NCBI RefSeq assembly: GCF_051020765.1
Contig: NC_134934.1
Coordinates: 3,906,001 to 3,970,000, forward strand
DNA from: Lasioglossum baleicum
Taxonomy: Eukaryota > Arthropoda > Insecta > Hymenoptera > Halictidae
DNA length: 64,000 nucleotides
Reading direction: 5' to 3'
A model generated the notes under the pieces. The model saw only the letters and a program-made list of their open reading frames with translations. It made no database searches and was not told where the DNA came from. The position numbers and the translations under genes are program-made. Positions 24,375 to 35,220 of this stretch are shown one piece after another (positions within the stretch are counted from its first letter, which is position 1; every line of letters begins with the position of its first letter).

Positions 24375-24402
24375 TTATGTGTAGAAATTAATTCGCGGTG
24401 CC
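24375..24402. repeat. mariner left terminal inverted repeat
   Basis: 28-bp terminus preceded by TA; see the element entry. It carries two extra bases (CG) relative to the right end. Confidence 0.93.
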
Positions 24403-24534
24403 TTGGTATTAAATTATTGATAACTCTGATTTGAATGCAAATAATCGGCCGCCATTTTGTAACGTTTAAGTACCAACGCTTACAGTTATGAAACATTTGA
24501 GAACTAGTCGAAACAAAGACTATTACTAAGCAAG

Positions 24535-25175
24535 ATGGCGGCGTCTGACAAGACTCACATACAGCACTGTATACTGTCTGCATTTCAATTAAAGAAAAAT
24601 GCTTCCGAAGCCGCCGAAATGATTTGTTCTGCTTTGGGTGAATGTGCAATAACACATAAAACCTGTAAAAAGTGGAATCAAAGATTTCGAAGCGACGACT
24701 TTGATCTTTCTGATCGAGAACGTCAAGAAAGAAGCCAAGAAAATTTGAAGACGAAGCAGCTGCTCTCTGAAAATTCCGCACAAACGCAACATGAGCTAAC
24801 AGTGCGACTTGGGATGTCACAAATACCAATTTCCCATCGACTGAATAAGTTAGAATGTATAAAAAAGCACAAGTTCAGTTCTGAGAACACAGAACAACGA
24901 TGCGAAAACAACAATTGTTCTTTGGGATGGGAAATCCTCCCACATGCGGCTTACTCTCCTGACCTGGCTCCATCGGATTTTCATTTATTCCGATCACTCC
25001 AGCATCATTCAGCAGATACAAATTTCCAAACATTGGAAGAGGTGCAAAAAAGTATTCACGTATTTTAAGCATTTTTTCCGTCAAGGAATTCGATAGCTGG
25101 CTGAAAGATGGACCACAGTCATCGAAAATAATGGAGACTATTTTGAAAAATAACAGATGTATGATTACATTATAA
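24535..25175 (+). pseudogene. mariner transposase, core-deleted and frameshifted
   Basis: The ATG at 24535 (AAGATGGCGG) opens a 177-codon frame. Residues about 7-60 match the mariner N-terminal helix-turn-helix (HIQHCILSAFQLKKNASEAA..., then CKKWNQRFRSDDFDLSDRER). Residues about 80-115 match the second DNA-binding helix region. Soon after, the frame jumps to the C-terminal motif GWEILPHAAYSPDLAPSDFH, which carries only the third acidic residue of the D,D34D triad. The segment that should hold the first two aspartates is absent, so it cannot be catalytic. The frame stops at 25066-25068. The remaining C-terminus (KEFDSWLKDGPQSSK...) continues in another frame from about 25080 to a stop at 25173-25175, showing a frameshift. 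Transposase function is known for the family; loss of activity is inferred from the missing residues. Confidence 0.93.
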
Positions 25176-25200
25176 ATAAATACTAAATTTCTTTCAAAAA

Positions 25201-25226
25201 GGCACCGAATTAATTTCTACACCTAA
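25201..25226. repeat. mariner right terminal inverted repeat
   Basis: 26-bp terminus followed by TA. Confidence 0.93.
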
Positions 25227-25356
25227 TAGTTTTCAGCAATTTTCGTGATGTACTAGAATGAACGGATCCACGAGTTTTGTCCAGGTTTTTGCGATTCTGG
25301 CCCACCGCGCGCCGTATGTGGGTGAGCTAGGTGAACGGAATTTGCGGATGCGCCGC

Positions 25357-25377
25357 TTACGTCAGTAGTATAAATAG
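25357..25377 (+). promoter_or_regulatory. possible core promoter (CRE-like site + TATA box)
   Basis: TTACGTCAG (25357-25365) is close to a cAMP-response element. It is followed three bases later by TATAAATAG (25369-25377), a consensus TATA box. No transcript or exon is evident downstream, so it is only a motif-level candidate. Confidence 0.2.
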
Positions 25378-28089
25378 TGAGACCTTCCACGCGCTATCTA
25401 ACTTCGAGCATAATTTCCCTGATAAATTCGAGCGAGCGAGCGCGTGCGGCCAGTCGAAAACGAGTAGTATATTCGAATTTCGCCGTGATAAAATTTTGGA
25501 AAAAATCAAACTGGAAAATGCGATTCTTGTTCTGTGTTGCAGCTAGTAAACAAATAAATCCATTAAATCCGCAGTCCTGTAATAGTACACGTTTGATTCG
25601 TTTGAAATATTTGATCGAGCGGAGGTATAGCGATCTTGCCAGCGAACAGGACTGGCAAGCGGCGCTAAACAATTCTGCAAAATTGCAGCCGGATGGTCGA
25701 ATAAATTACAGCGAAAAGCACTCGAGCTCGTCGCGTCGGCTCGCCACGAGGGTGGTCTGTTTCCCGCTCGAATCAGAGCGCATCGCATCGATTCATTCGC
25801 TCGTTATTACCGTATACCTTCGAGCTCGCGCCTCCAGCAACCGTGTTCCTATTATCGTAACTTCATTAACAGCGTGTTACCGAAACTCCGTAATTATGCG
25901 CGAGAAGCCCGTCGCGGGACAGCTATTTCTAATTAAAAAGGGCCGCTCCTCGTCGATCACACTGACGAAAAAGTGGAATGCCAGAGAGTGTGTGAGAGAG
26001 AGAGAGGGAGAGAGAAATATATCGTGCTCTCCCGCCGTGCTAACAACCAGGGAATCAGTGCGACGATCGATCTCTTTGGTTCCTCGCGCGACTCGTTTTC
26101 TCTCTCCCCGAAGCCGATTAAACTCGCGAGAACGGATAAAGCGAACGAAGCTGCGGCGGCACTCCAGACCGCCCTCTTTTGTATCCACAATATGGAGTAG
26201 TTTGTTCGATACGAGCCGACACGCCGATTGCCAAGATTCGAGCTCCCTTTGATTTGCTAATCGCCGACCTTGTGCCACTTTCCTTCGCAAACTTTTTCTC
26301 CGGCTACGTTCGTTACCGGCGGACAGCTCGCAATCGATGGAAACGGGACACGCGCGCTCGTTAAGTCGGCCAATTTCGACGACTGTAGATAATTGCACTG
26401 ATTCCGAGGCGAGACCTACCCACTGATCGAGATGCACATCTCCGATCGAGAGAAGAGAACTGGCGAGAATACGATTTTCTACTTGGGGACATCGGTTCCG
26501 TGAAATTTAGCACCAACGACGCCGTGCTAATGGAAGGAAACGTTTGTTGGCGCAAACACGTGTATTGTGACACCTGGGTGACCAATGTTGTCTTGCGTTC
26601 TCTCGTGACACGGATTGCGGCTGCCGGAATGCAGTTTCAAAGGAAAAGCGGAAATGTAGGGGAAACTTCGACGGTGAAAACTTTGTGTCAGAATCGAACG
26701 TGACTGCGCGAAATGAACATACTGTCTGCCGAATCGACACTGCAAAAGTTCTACGAAATGAAAGTAGGTTGATAAAGGAAACCGAAAGTTAGAGCAGCAA
26801 AAATTTCACAGTCTTCTTTAATCGCTTTCGATCCTGCGACCAGTAATATAAATAACGAAGAATAGCGTCATTTACACGTGATTGACGTAACAATTGATGT
26901 ATTGAATAGATAGAAGCGAATGTGGTGAATTTATGCAATTCTGTGCGTTTTTGAAAGTTGCACGACCAAAAAGACCATACTACGGAGGCGTATTAAAATA
27001 AGAGGTGTAGAGATAAAGAAGTAGGCGTCACATAATCGTTACACTCAAATGCTACTTGGAAAAGTGTGTCATCAGATGTGGGAGCCACTATATACACTGC
27101 TGCACGATTGGAGCAGTACTTAAAGTATGAAGCATGGAAACACAACATCGTTTCGCAAATATTAAAACCGAGGTCGCGTCGAAAAGTATTATACAGTCTT
27201 CAAAGAAAGCTAACGTGTATTGGTCTGCGCTGATGACAATGATGCTTACTCAGGAAAGTCTAATGACCGAGGAAAATGCGATTGTAATCAAGTCGTTGCA
27301 CAATCATGAAACACAATCAGCCCATTAATATCCACTGTCGTAAAGACACTGTCATAAAAATACCAATTCTAATTTCGAAAGATTTACCAAATGGGAATTC
27401 TGACACGTCAATGGGTTAAACGAATGAATCAAGACGACCTCGAGAACAGTGCAAGGTTAACAGATCCCTCTAGCCGTTCCGAAACAATATTTACAATTTC
27501 GCACAAAATCGAAGGGAATGTAATAAGGTCTAATAAGAGAAAATATCTTGTATGTCAATAAGTTAAATAAACTACAATTCGATTGAACGAAGGAAACCTC
27601 GAGAGCACAGCAAGCTTAACAATTCCACGATAAGACGACAATCACCTCGAGATCCCCACAGAACTGATCACTGAAACCACCTAAACCCTTCCCACCGATA
27701 TCAACCAGGATGTACACTCCGAATCAATAGTGAACAGCATCAATTCACAACTTCACGAATGATATGTACACAGCATAACAGATGAGTCCAGAAGAGAGGA
27801 GGTTTTCACCGAGTTTCCGGGTGGTCCACGTGGTTCATGTTGGTCTGGTCGTCTGTGTGCGCGACGTTCTACGGACACTCTAATCTCTTCTTGAGCACTG
27901 ATCACTTGGATAAGGGTGTTCGTCGGTGGACTAGTGGGGCTTGTGCGTTCTAATTGGCCGTGGCACGGGTCGCGATCGCGGATCACAGTGCGCGAGGGTC
28001 TGTGCGCTCGCAAGGACGAGCGGAAACGTCCATCGCGCGCGTCACGGAAGTGTCACGGTGCCGGGGAACGCGACGGTATAGAGGTAGAA

Positions 28090-28131
28090 GGAGGAATAGG
28101 AGGAGGAGGAGGAGGAGGATGAAGAGGAGGA
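28090..28131. repeat. (GGA)n microsatellite
   Basis: Roughly a dozen GGA units, interrupted by GGATGAAGA. Confidence 0.9.
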
Positions 28132-28669
28132 AGTGGTGGGGATGGTCGATCGCGTGCCTCGCGAAACCCGATGATCGATCGAACGAGAGAACGAACTATA
28201 GCGAAGGAGCGAAGGACAGCAGGCCGCGTGCAGCTCCGGTCGCGGTTCACGGGCCACTGAGAGGGAAGTTGTGTTCTAGCCTCGGAGTTGTGTCGAGCCA
28301 CCGGGAGACAGAGGGAACTGAGAGAGAAAGAGGGAGAGAGAGTGAGAGAGGCGTCTCTCGGAGAGAGGGGCGAAGCGTGCCGTACGTCACATGCGCGCTG
28401 TAACCCCAAACAAAAATGCCCGACCGTTCCTCTCGCGCTCACGCAGACTCCTTCTCTCAATTCCTCTCACTTCCTCTCTCTCTCCCTCACTCTCTTTATC
28501 TTTCTTTGTCTCGCTGCCTGCACCGTCAACAACAATAACAACAGCACGCGCGTCGCACGGGGATGCGGCGGATCACTGCAGAATACGGAATCGGGAGGTC
28601 TGCCAAACTGCACCGCAACCTCTCCTGCCCTCACGGCAAGGTCTCTCCCTCCCTCTCTCTTTCTCCTTT

Positions 28670-28708
28670 CCCTCCCTTCCTTCCTTCCTTCCTTTCTTTC
28701 TTTCTCTC
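28670..28708. repeat. (TTCC)n/(TTTC)n microsatellite
   Basis: TTCC units grade into TTTC units. Confidence 0.9.
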
Positions 28709-28985
28709 CCTCCACTGTTCGCTGACAGCCGCTCGTAATCACCTTTTTCGCACAACTGCGGCAACTCCTGCCTTGCACGAGCCTTCTCGCTCTCGTTCCG
28801 ACGCGACAGCCTAACCCAACCACCCAACTGTTACGTAAGGAATATCGGGGATGATTGGGCGAACCTGACGTCGGACTGTACGAGGTGCATCGCTCCTTGA
28901 TGCACTGACGTCGCTTCTGCGGAGCAAGGTTTTCGGGGACGGGGTAATTACGGTGTCTCGTGTGACGTGGGCTCTAAATACTTAC

Positions 28986-29021
28986 GATTGTTAGCGATTC
29001 ACTGATTCCTCCGGAACTCAC
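28986..29021 (-). CDS. 36-nt microexon or recursive-splice exon
   Basis: On the minus strand the order is: a branch-point match GCTAACC (29046-29052), a pyrimidine-rich tract ending TTTCTTTTCTGTCCCAG (AG at 29023-29022), then GTGAGTTCC... and, 36 nt later, GTAAGTAT (28985-28978). The strong 3' splice site is therefore followed immediately by a sequence that is itself a 5' splice site (CAG|GTGAGT), the hallmark of a recursive (ratchet) splice site. A second donor defines a 36-nt exon, a multiple of three and open in frame (VSSGGISESLTI). It may be a constitutive or alternative microexon, a recursive-splice exon, or a 5' UTR exon. It lies 9.5 kb upstream of the minus-strand coding exon at 19468 and could belong to the same gene. 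Confidence 0.45.
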
Positions 29022-29373
29022 CTGGGACAGAAAAGAAATTGTTGCGGTTAGCTATTGACGATTTTTTTCGCTCGTCCATGCAAAAGTTAAGCTGATGTTC
29101 TTAAATATTTTTAATCACTGCTTTAGAGATTGCACGCACCCGTTATTGTCGTAAACACAGAAAGTCTACTTACGCGTGTCTACGATTTTCCTTCGTAGGA
29201 GTATAATATTTTCGATTTCATAACGTTGCGCAAGCTTAGTTTCATTCAAGTTGTTCGTAACGTGAGACGAACTACATGATTACGGTCAATCTGATTTCGT
29301 AAGGTGTCGATTCACTCAAGGTGACTCTTAACATCCACTGTTTTGCGAGTGTATTTTCTTTGATTCCGTACGA

Positions 29374-29430
29374 CGCGCAGTGGAGTCGTGTATTCATGAT
29401 TACCTGCCAGTAAATTATAATTAAGAATAT
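29374..29430 (+). repeat. dispersed repeat, CAGTAAATTATAATTA family (copy 1)
   Basis: GCGCAGTGGAGTCGTG, then TTCATGATTACCTGCCAGTA and AATTATAATTA. Related copies in the same orientation lie at 52169-52240 and 58811-58908. Confidence 0.65.
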
Positions 29431-29716
29431 GCTGAATGAAACAAGACATTGCACAGGGCTCTTATTGACCCAGCTAACATCCCCAATATCAACGACCATA
29501 AAGTTCCGCCGAACGGCTTCGGTATTCCGCTTCAGTAACGAAAGAATAAACAAAGAGTTCTAAAGCAGCGTGCAGCCGGGTGCTTTTGGATATCGAAGAG
29601 GCCATAAGCAGCGTTGGGAACGACCGCGAACATTCTTGTCGGGGCAAAGAATACCGAGGAGCGATTTCGTGGCGTTCCAAGCACCGGAAGCTCAGCTCGC
29701 AGCGGCTATAAAAGAA

Positions 29717-29745
29717 GGACGGAACGGAACGGAACGGAACGGAAT
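29717..29745. repeat. (GGAAC)n pentanucleotide repeat
   Basis: About five to six perfect units, starting only three bases after the TATAAAAG at 29707-29714. Confidence 0.92.
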
Positions 29746-30234
29746 AGAGAGTTCGGTAGTGGAGAGGCTAGAGGTCCGTTCTCCCTTGAAAACACTCGAG
29801 GGCTGGAAGGTTCGCTTGCGCGCGTCAAACGGCATTTCCTCGGGGCGGGGCACATCGCGTAACGTTATTGTCCTGACGCGTGTTACCGCAAGAAAGCGAT
29901 AGCGCGGGTGCGGGATGAAGTGGCGGGCAGAGCACTTGCTTCGTAAAAGCCGTAGGAGGCCGCGTTTGATATTCGGTGTGTAGACGGGACGGAAACGTGG
30001 CCAGGTTGCGAGCAACCGGCTCGAGAGGCTTGGGGGAGCAGCCAGAGGCTCGCGGGTATCCGCGTGTCACGCCGGGGCTCTCGGTTTCCGAGTGTCACTT
30101 TACGGCTGACAGTAACGGCCGCGAACTGATAGCACGTAGAAACCGGGTGCGCGCGATACCGACGATTCGACGCGCAACGCTCTCGTCACGGATAGCCGGT
30201 GAACCACCCACTTCCGGTTAGGCGATCTTGTAAT

Positions 30235-30610
30235 ACTGAAATCCTTTTCGATTTTCTTCGCCGGCGATCTTCCGGTTCGATGTTCCAAAAAATTCGATGC
30301 ACTCGCTCGATTCGAAGCGTTACCCGAGGTTGCATCAATGAGGATGTCTGCGAGGATGATAGCGACGATGCGGAGGTGCAAGTTGATATTACATTGAATT
30401 TTCTTCACGGGCGATCTTTGGACTCGATGTTCCAAAAAATTGTATGCACTTGTTCGGTTGGAAGAACTGAGCTCGTGACTGTGAAAAGGGAGGAGTCCTG
30501 AAAAGATGCAAGCTGAAATCCTCTTCGATTTTTCCCACAGTCGATCTTCTAGCTCGGCGTTCTAAAAAATTGATATTCTGAATCGATCGGAACTGTCGAG
30601 TGAGTTTACG
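30235..30610 (+). repeat. degenerate tandem repeat, three units of 130-146 bp
   Basis: The core GATTTTCTTCGCCGGCGATC begins at 30250. Diverged copies of the core begin at 30396 and 30526. Each is followed by a GATGTTCCAAAAAATT-like block and then an ATGCACT..TCG-type block. An open frame spans units one and two but decays in unit three. It shows no domain, so I treat it as a non-coding array. Confidence 0.75.
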
Positions 30611-30671
30611 ATAGTCGTGAACGAACCATTGCACTCTGGGACGTTGTCCTAGCTCTGCAGAAGGTCGAGAG

Positions 30672-30735
30672 CCACGAGGCCACGCCCACTCGATGCGACA
30701 ACGCCTACTGGAGACAGACCACGCCTACTTTACGC
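30672..30735. repeat. CCACGCCTACT motif cluster
   Basis: GGCCACGCCCACTCG, CAACGCCTACTGG and ACCACGCCTACTTTA follow in one 60-bp stretch. The same motif occurs at 632-649 and 952-967, and a variant near 30984. Confidence 0.6.
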
Positions 30736-32333
30736 AGAGAATATAAAAGATAGGTCAGCATTACTGATTTTGTTGTTAAATATGAATAAGTTACGAGATC
30801 TCCGGATAGCCTAAGACATTCATAATCAGACATTAGTTTCAGTTGCTCTTCTGGCTCCAACAGGAATCGAGAGCCACCAAGTTCATTGTGAAATAGAGAA
30901 ATATAGAAAATGAGGAACTGCAAGACAAGTATAGATTGCCCTGCAGGAAAGTTTCTGGCTGCACAGAGAGCGCGAGGAGCGAAGTCACGCCCATTCGGAG
31001 CACCTCGTACGAACAAAGAGCAAGATGAATATCCTTCTATTGTTAGTTTTCTAAGTCTTCCTTCAACACTGTATGAAAGATCGTTCTGGGTGTCACTCTA
31101 GAGTGCTCACAGAGGAAAAATGGTGTAGTTACCGGTAGCTAGTAGCCACTGTATCTCTCGACAGATCGTTTAGAAAAAGATAATGAGACGCGTGCTGTAG
31201 GTTTTGGCACGGTCCAGACTGTCCGGCTTAATTCCGTTCTTCGCTGGATGAAATACGTGCGAATCTCTTAATCGCGGAAAGGTTTAACGAGCTCCGTAGA
31301 CGTCGTAAATTCTCCCTTATTTCCAAATTATTCCGTCGGACGGGTACTTTTATTTGCGCCGGGATAGAGAATGAAGAACGAGCGGCCGAGTCCAAACTGA
31401 CCGCCGCGCCGACAATAATTCTGCGTGTGCGAGTCTCGTCTTGGCAGTACGAGGCGTGCGCAGCAACGGCAACTGGACCGGAAGCGTCCATTACGCGCGA
31501 GGAAAATTAAGTCCCGCGGTCTTTCTCGCAGCCCATTGCGTCCGGCACGACGACCACCGGCCACGAGAGACGATCCTCGCCCTTTTCTCCTCGTTCCAGA
31601 GAGAATTCTTTCTCGCGATGGCGCGATAATAACATTCGGATTGGACGACAGCGGATGCGCTCTCCCGTCGCGGCCGTAGAGCCCGGACCCCATAGGTGAA
31701 CGGGGATCGGTTCGGACAGAGGCTTTCACAGCCGAGGGAAAAGAATGGCCGCACGGATCAGTGAGCCGAGACTCGAACAACTCGAAGCCCTTCATTCCCA
31801 GAACGACGGATCCTTCGATTAACCTATCGGACTCGTGTACCAGCTCTTTCCTCTTTAATCCCGGCGTACGAGCTGCTGCTACTATCTGCTACAGAGCTCT
31901 CTAGCTCGTTCCAATCGAAATGGATGAGGGCAAGACCGCGAGAATCCCGCATCTGCACCGAAGAAAAAGAATCCCCGCTCGATTCGGGTCCGAACACCCG
32001 AGAACGTCGTATTTCCACCGATGAACGGTTTAGGGTAGACTCCTTCCAGTCAGACTAATCCTGGTATCGACGCGGATGTCTGTCATGGAAACGTATGGCC
32101 AACCCAGGCACAACAGAGCAGACCGAACTTATACATTATTGCGGTATTATCAATTATATATGAGTGATAGTTCTGCGAAATACGTCTGCTCTTATCGACA
32201 ATCTTTCGCGTGCAAATGCTACAGACAGTACTCTAATCTGGTACTTCAAGCTACATTTTTTGAACATTTAAAGCGCTGGGGTCTAGCGATTGTTGTGTCT
32301 TTCACTATTAACACACTAAATGTTAATTTCATT

Positions 32334-32403
32334 AGAGCCTTGTCATTTTTATAAGCTGAAACATTTTAATCGGTTCTAGTGCTCGATAGGTTTGGCGTTA
32401 AAC
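32334..32403 (+). repeat. dispersed repeat, GGTAGGTTYRGCGTTAAA family (copy B)
   Basis: AGAGCCTTGTCATTTTTATA, then AGCTGAAACATTTTAATCGG, then GATAGGTTTGGCGTTAAAC. Block order is the same as in 2346-2415, at roughly 85-90% identity. Confidence 0.7.
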
Positions 32404-33127
32404 AATTGTCTCATCTTTTCTATAGAGTATGCTGGAAGGTATGAGGAACATTTACGGAGCTTTGTACGATTATTCCGTCTACGGTCGGATCCCTTGTCGT
32501 ACAAATCAGAGGGCCTTCGATAGAAACCGTGCGCCCTTCTGTAGGCAGCTAAATCTTTATTTATGACGCGTACGGCTTCGCTGGTCAAGCAAGAGGATCG
32601 TATGTAGTTGTATCGCGACAAAGTGTATCGGCAAGTGTTTGCGCAAGCTTGTAACAAGAGACACCGCGATCCGATACCGTCTGTCGCGGGTTTGTTTGAT
32701 TTCTAGGTCCGTTGAAAGCACGCCGCCCCGGGTCATTCTAAAGATGATTAATCGATCCGATAGGTTAATTAACCTGCGCGCGGTTTCATTAGAGCGGTCC
32801 CCGGCGACCGGTGGCTATGCCGGGAATTTTAGTGAAATTCCAGCCGGTTCTACCACATCGTGCCGTGAATTTTGAGAGGCTACACGTCCACGCGTCTCGT
32901 GCCGCGGGTAACGAGAGTCTTTTTTCAATTACGGGGTCAGCGAGACGACATGGCCACAGCTCGTAATTATCGTTGGCCCGACTCGCAACTAGGTTGAAAC
33001 CGCGCGAGGCGCCACGACATTTCATCTGGATCTTGGAATATTTCCTGCCGGCAATTAGGTCTCGCTCGGACCTAAAGAGCCGGACGAAAATAGTAATAAT
33101 AAGAGAAATCTATTCAACTGTTTGCCG
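32404..33127. other. no recognisable gene
   Basis: Nothing recognised. Confidence 0.5.
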
Positions 33128-33180
33128 TCGGAACTATTCTAACTCGTAAATTAAACATTTCTTCCGACCTAGAATAATTC
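33128..33180 (+). repeat. dispersed repeat, AGCTATTTTAACTCG family (copy B)
   Basis: Begins CGGAACTATTCTAACTCGTA; ends in TTTCTTCCGACCTAGAATAA. Nearly the same as 5003-5053. Confidence 0.7.
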
Positions 33181-33304
33181 CATTGTACATATATGATTTT
33201 TTGACAAGATAAATGATAACACTGTCCAACACCAAATTTGTTGCACAATTACTGTTGGGTGGTTCTCATAAAGTTTTTTTGGCGCTGATTCCGAATCTGT
33301 CCTT

Positions 33305-33331
33305 AATTTTTCTCCTAGACGCACAGTTTTT
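33305..33331. repeat. short dispersed repeat (TCTCCTAGACGCACAG)
   Basis: A 27-bp block identical, apart from the length of an A/T run, to the reverse complement of 42271-42300. The surrounding AT-rich 33180-33420 is probably part of the same unknown element. Confidence 0.65.
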
Positions 33332-33952
33332 GAAAAACACGACTTCGAAAAGAAAATATATTTTTCACCTTTAAACAAATATTGTGATGTTATTATAAAT
33401 GATATTGAATTGTTCTTTCCTGCAAAAGATTCTGTATGATGTGTTAATACATTATGATTTTTTTAAACATGTTTAAACAATCATTAAAGATCGAGAGACG
33501 TCACTTTTGCACCAATTTTTTAGGATCTTTACAATTTCTCTTCCTTTTACCAGAAGGAATCGCTTAGTATCTTTTAGTATCATGCTTTCAGCCGAACTTG
33601 GTGTGCGATAAACTGAAAAATACGACCTGTCGCAGCCCGGAAAGCTGGTTCCAATCGAAGGAAACCGAACAGGTGAAAGCCGCTCGTCAACGAGCGAGTC
33701 AAGTAGGAATTCTAATTTCAAAGGGCGAGAAAAGGTCCCCCTCGCTAATAGGGGACTAAAAGGAGGATCAGCCGCCCTCTCGGTCGCTTTTCACCGTTTC
33801 CGCGGCGTATTGTCCCCGAACTTTTACACCCCAGACCGACCGACAAAGGGACACGGGGCTCGATTCATCGACAAGGCTGTCTCTCTGGTGCGACAGGGCT
33901 GCGGTATCGACACGCAAAATACAGGCTGAAATCGTTTTTCCCCTGAAAGGCT

Positions 33953-33955
<3 letters not shown>

Positions 33956-34034
<79 letters not shown>
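33956..34034. repeat. (GA)n microsatellite, 79 bp
   Basis: About 39 uninterrupted GA units. It is tied with 50679-50757 for the longest simple repeat in the window. Confidence 0.98.
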
Positions 34035-34040
<6 letters not shown>

Positions 34041-35177
34041 GTCGCGGAACCGTCGGTTTCGCCCTTTTAAAGTCGGCCTAAGTGGATTTTCGGCCAGAAT
34101 CAGCGATAAACTTGCTTGCAAGGATCCGCCGGTGGTCCGGGCCACGCGAGCCGAATCAATATCTAATTTCGCCGACTTTTGTCGTTGGCTGACGAAGGGA
34201 CGAAGGGAGACCGCGAATAGGAAGGAAGGAAGGAACGGAGGCGAGCGGAAGCGAGCAAGCTGGAGACCCGGGAACGGTGAATACGGGGGGCTGGAGATGC
34301 TTCCTTCCGAATCTTTGAAACTCGATAAGGCGTGTGCCGAGGTCCTCCGCCGTCAGGATCCTCCTACAGGATTCTCCAACAGGAAGCGCACCCCCCGAGC
34401 GTTTCCCGAAAACGCTCTGAAAAATCTGTGTGCCATCGAACAGCAGCCGCAAACACTGCCACTCGATAAATCTGGATTTACGTCGAAGCACATATATCGG
34501 CGGCTCTCTGCAATTTTTTTCTTTTCGAACACGCTGACATTTTTGCGCGTGGACCCGCTCGAAATCCGACAGAGTAATTGCCGGTGTGTAAACGCTGCAT
34601 AATTCACCCCCCATCTCGTTCGATAATTGGTAAATGCAGCGACGACCGACGGTAGTTACAAAGTTCGCCGGCGGCGCGTGTTTAATTAAATTTCCGCGTA
34701 TCCTCGGCCGGCCGCGCGGATTCGCTCGAAAAAAAAAATGATTCGCTGCCGTTATTATCGTAAACAGAAATGAATTCGGAAATTACAGACCAGGAAGGTC
34801 GGGCTGGAAATGTACATACAAAACACGCTGCTGTTTCGACGATTGTGCCACTTCTGCAACGGTGGTTACTTATTTTACCGGATTCACGTTTCGTGTTCAT
34901 CGATTATACACTGCAATTACGGCTGTTCCGAAGCAATCACAATATTTCTCAACTGTTGCGTATGCTCGCCGGAACGTACTCCTGTGCCTTTAAATACGTT
35001 CACCACGGCTAGCACCGCTCGTATGACGTTCATGATCTCGTTGGGTGCATAAAAATGATCGAATTCATTGGTTGCACGTTGTTATTTAGAGCCGCCGAGA
35101 CTCCATAACTTTCCTTCGCTGAATCATTCCAATGTTTCACAAGGGACGTACATACGTTGCATTTCATACGATTATTT

Positions 35178-35220
35178 AACCCTTCGGAGCTATTTCAACT
35201 CGGAGAAACCAAACGTTACC
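35178..35220 (+). repeat. dispersed repeat, AGCTATTTTAACTCG family (truncated copy C)
   Basis: AACCCTTCGGAGCTATTTCA then ACTCGGAGAAACCAAACGTT. Matches the first half of 5003-5053 with about 75% identity. Confidence 0.5.

Larger units (their letters stand above)
24375..25226 (+). mobile_element. internally deleted mariner element
   Basis: The left terminus 24375-24402 (TTATGTGTAGAAATTAATTC then GCGGTGCC) and right terminus 25201-25226 (inverted TTAGGTGTAGAAATTAATTC then GGTGCC) differ by one substitution and a 2-bp indel. Both sides are flanked by TA (24373-24374 and 25227-25228). The element is 852 bp, whereas intact mariners are about 1.3 kb, so roughly 450 bp is missing. The loss falls in the catalytic core of the transposase. 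Ends are well preserved, so the copy could have been mobilised in trans by a related transposase. Confidence 0.93.
25229..28985. other. no recognisable gene
   Basis: Contains a CRE-plus-TATA-like cluster at 25357-25377, GA-rich sequence around 25993-26016, (GGA)n at 28090-28131, GA-rich 28320-28365, CT-rich 28440-28510 and (TTCC)n at 28670-28708. The long open frames in this interval use non-ATG starts or simple sequence. Confidence 0.5.
29030..32333. other. no recognisable gene
   Basis: Apart from the repeats listed, no exon is supported. TATAAAAG occurs at 29707-29714 and 30735-30742, each without a convincing downstream transcript signature. Confidence 0.45.

Noticed and set aside
25377..26252. 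291-codon open frame on the plus strand
   Set aside because: Arg/Ser-rich random composition, simple sequence inside, no ATG start and no domain.
29700..29760. TATAAAAG as a promoter
   Set aside because: Immediately followed by a (GGAAC)n repeat and no initiator or exon; a TATA match alone is weak.
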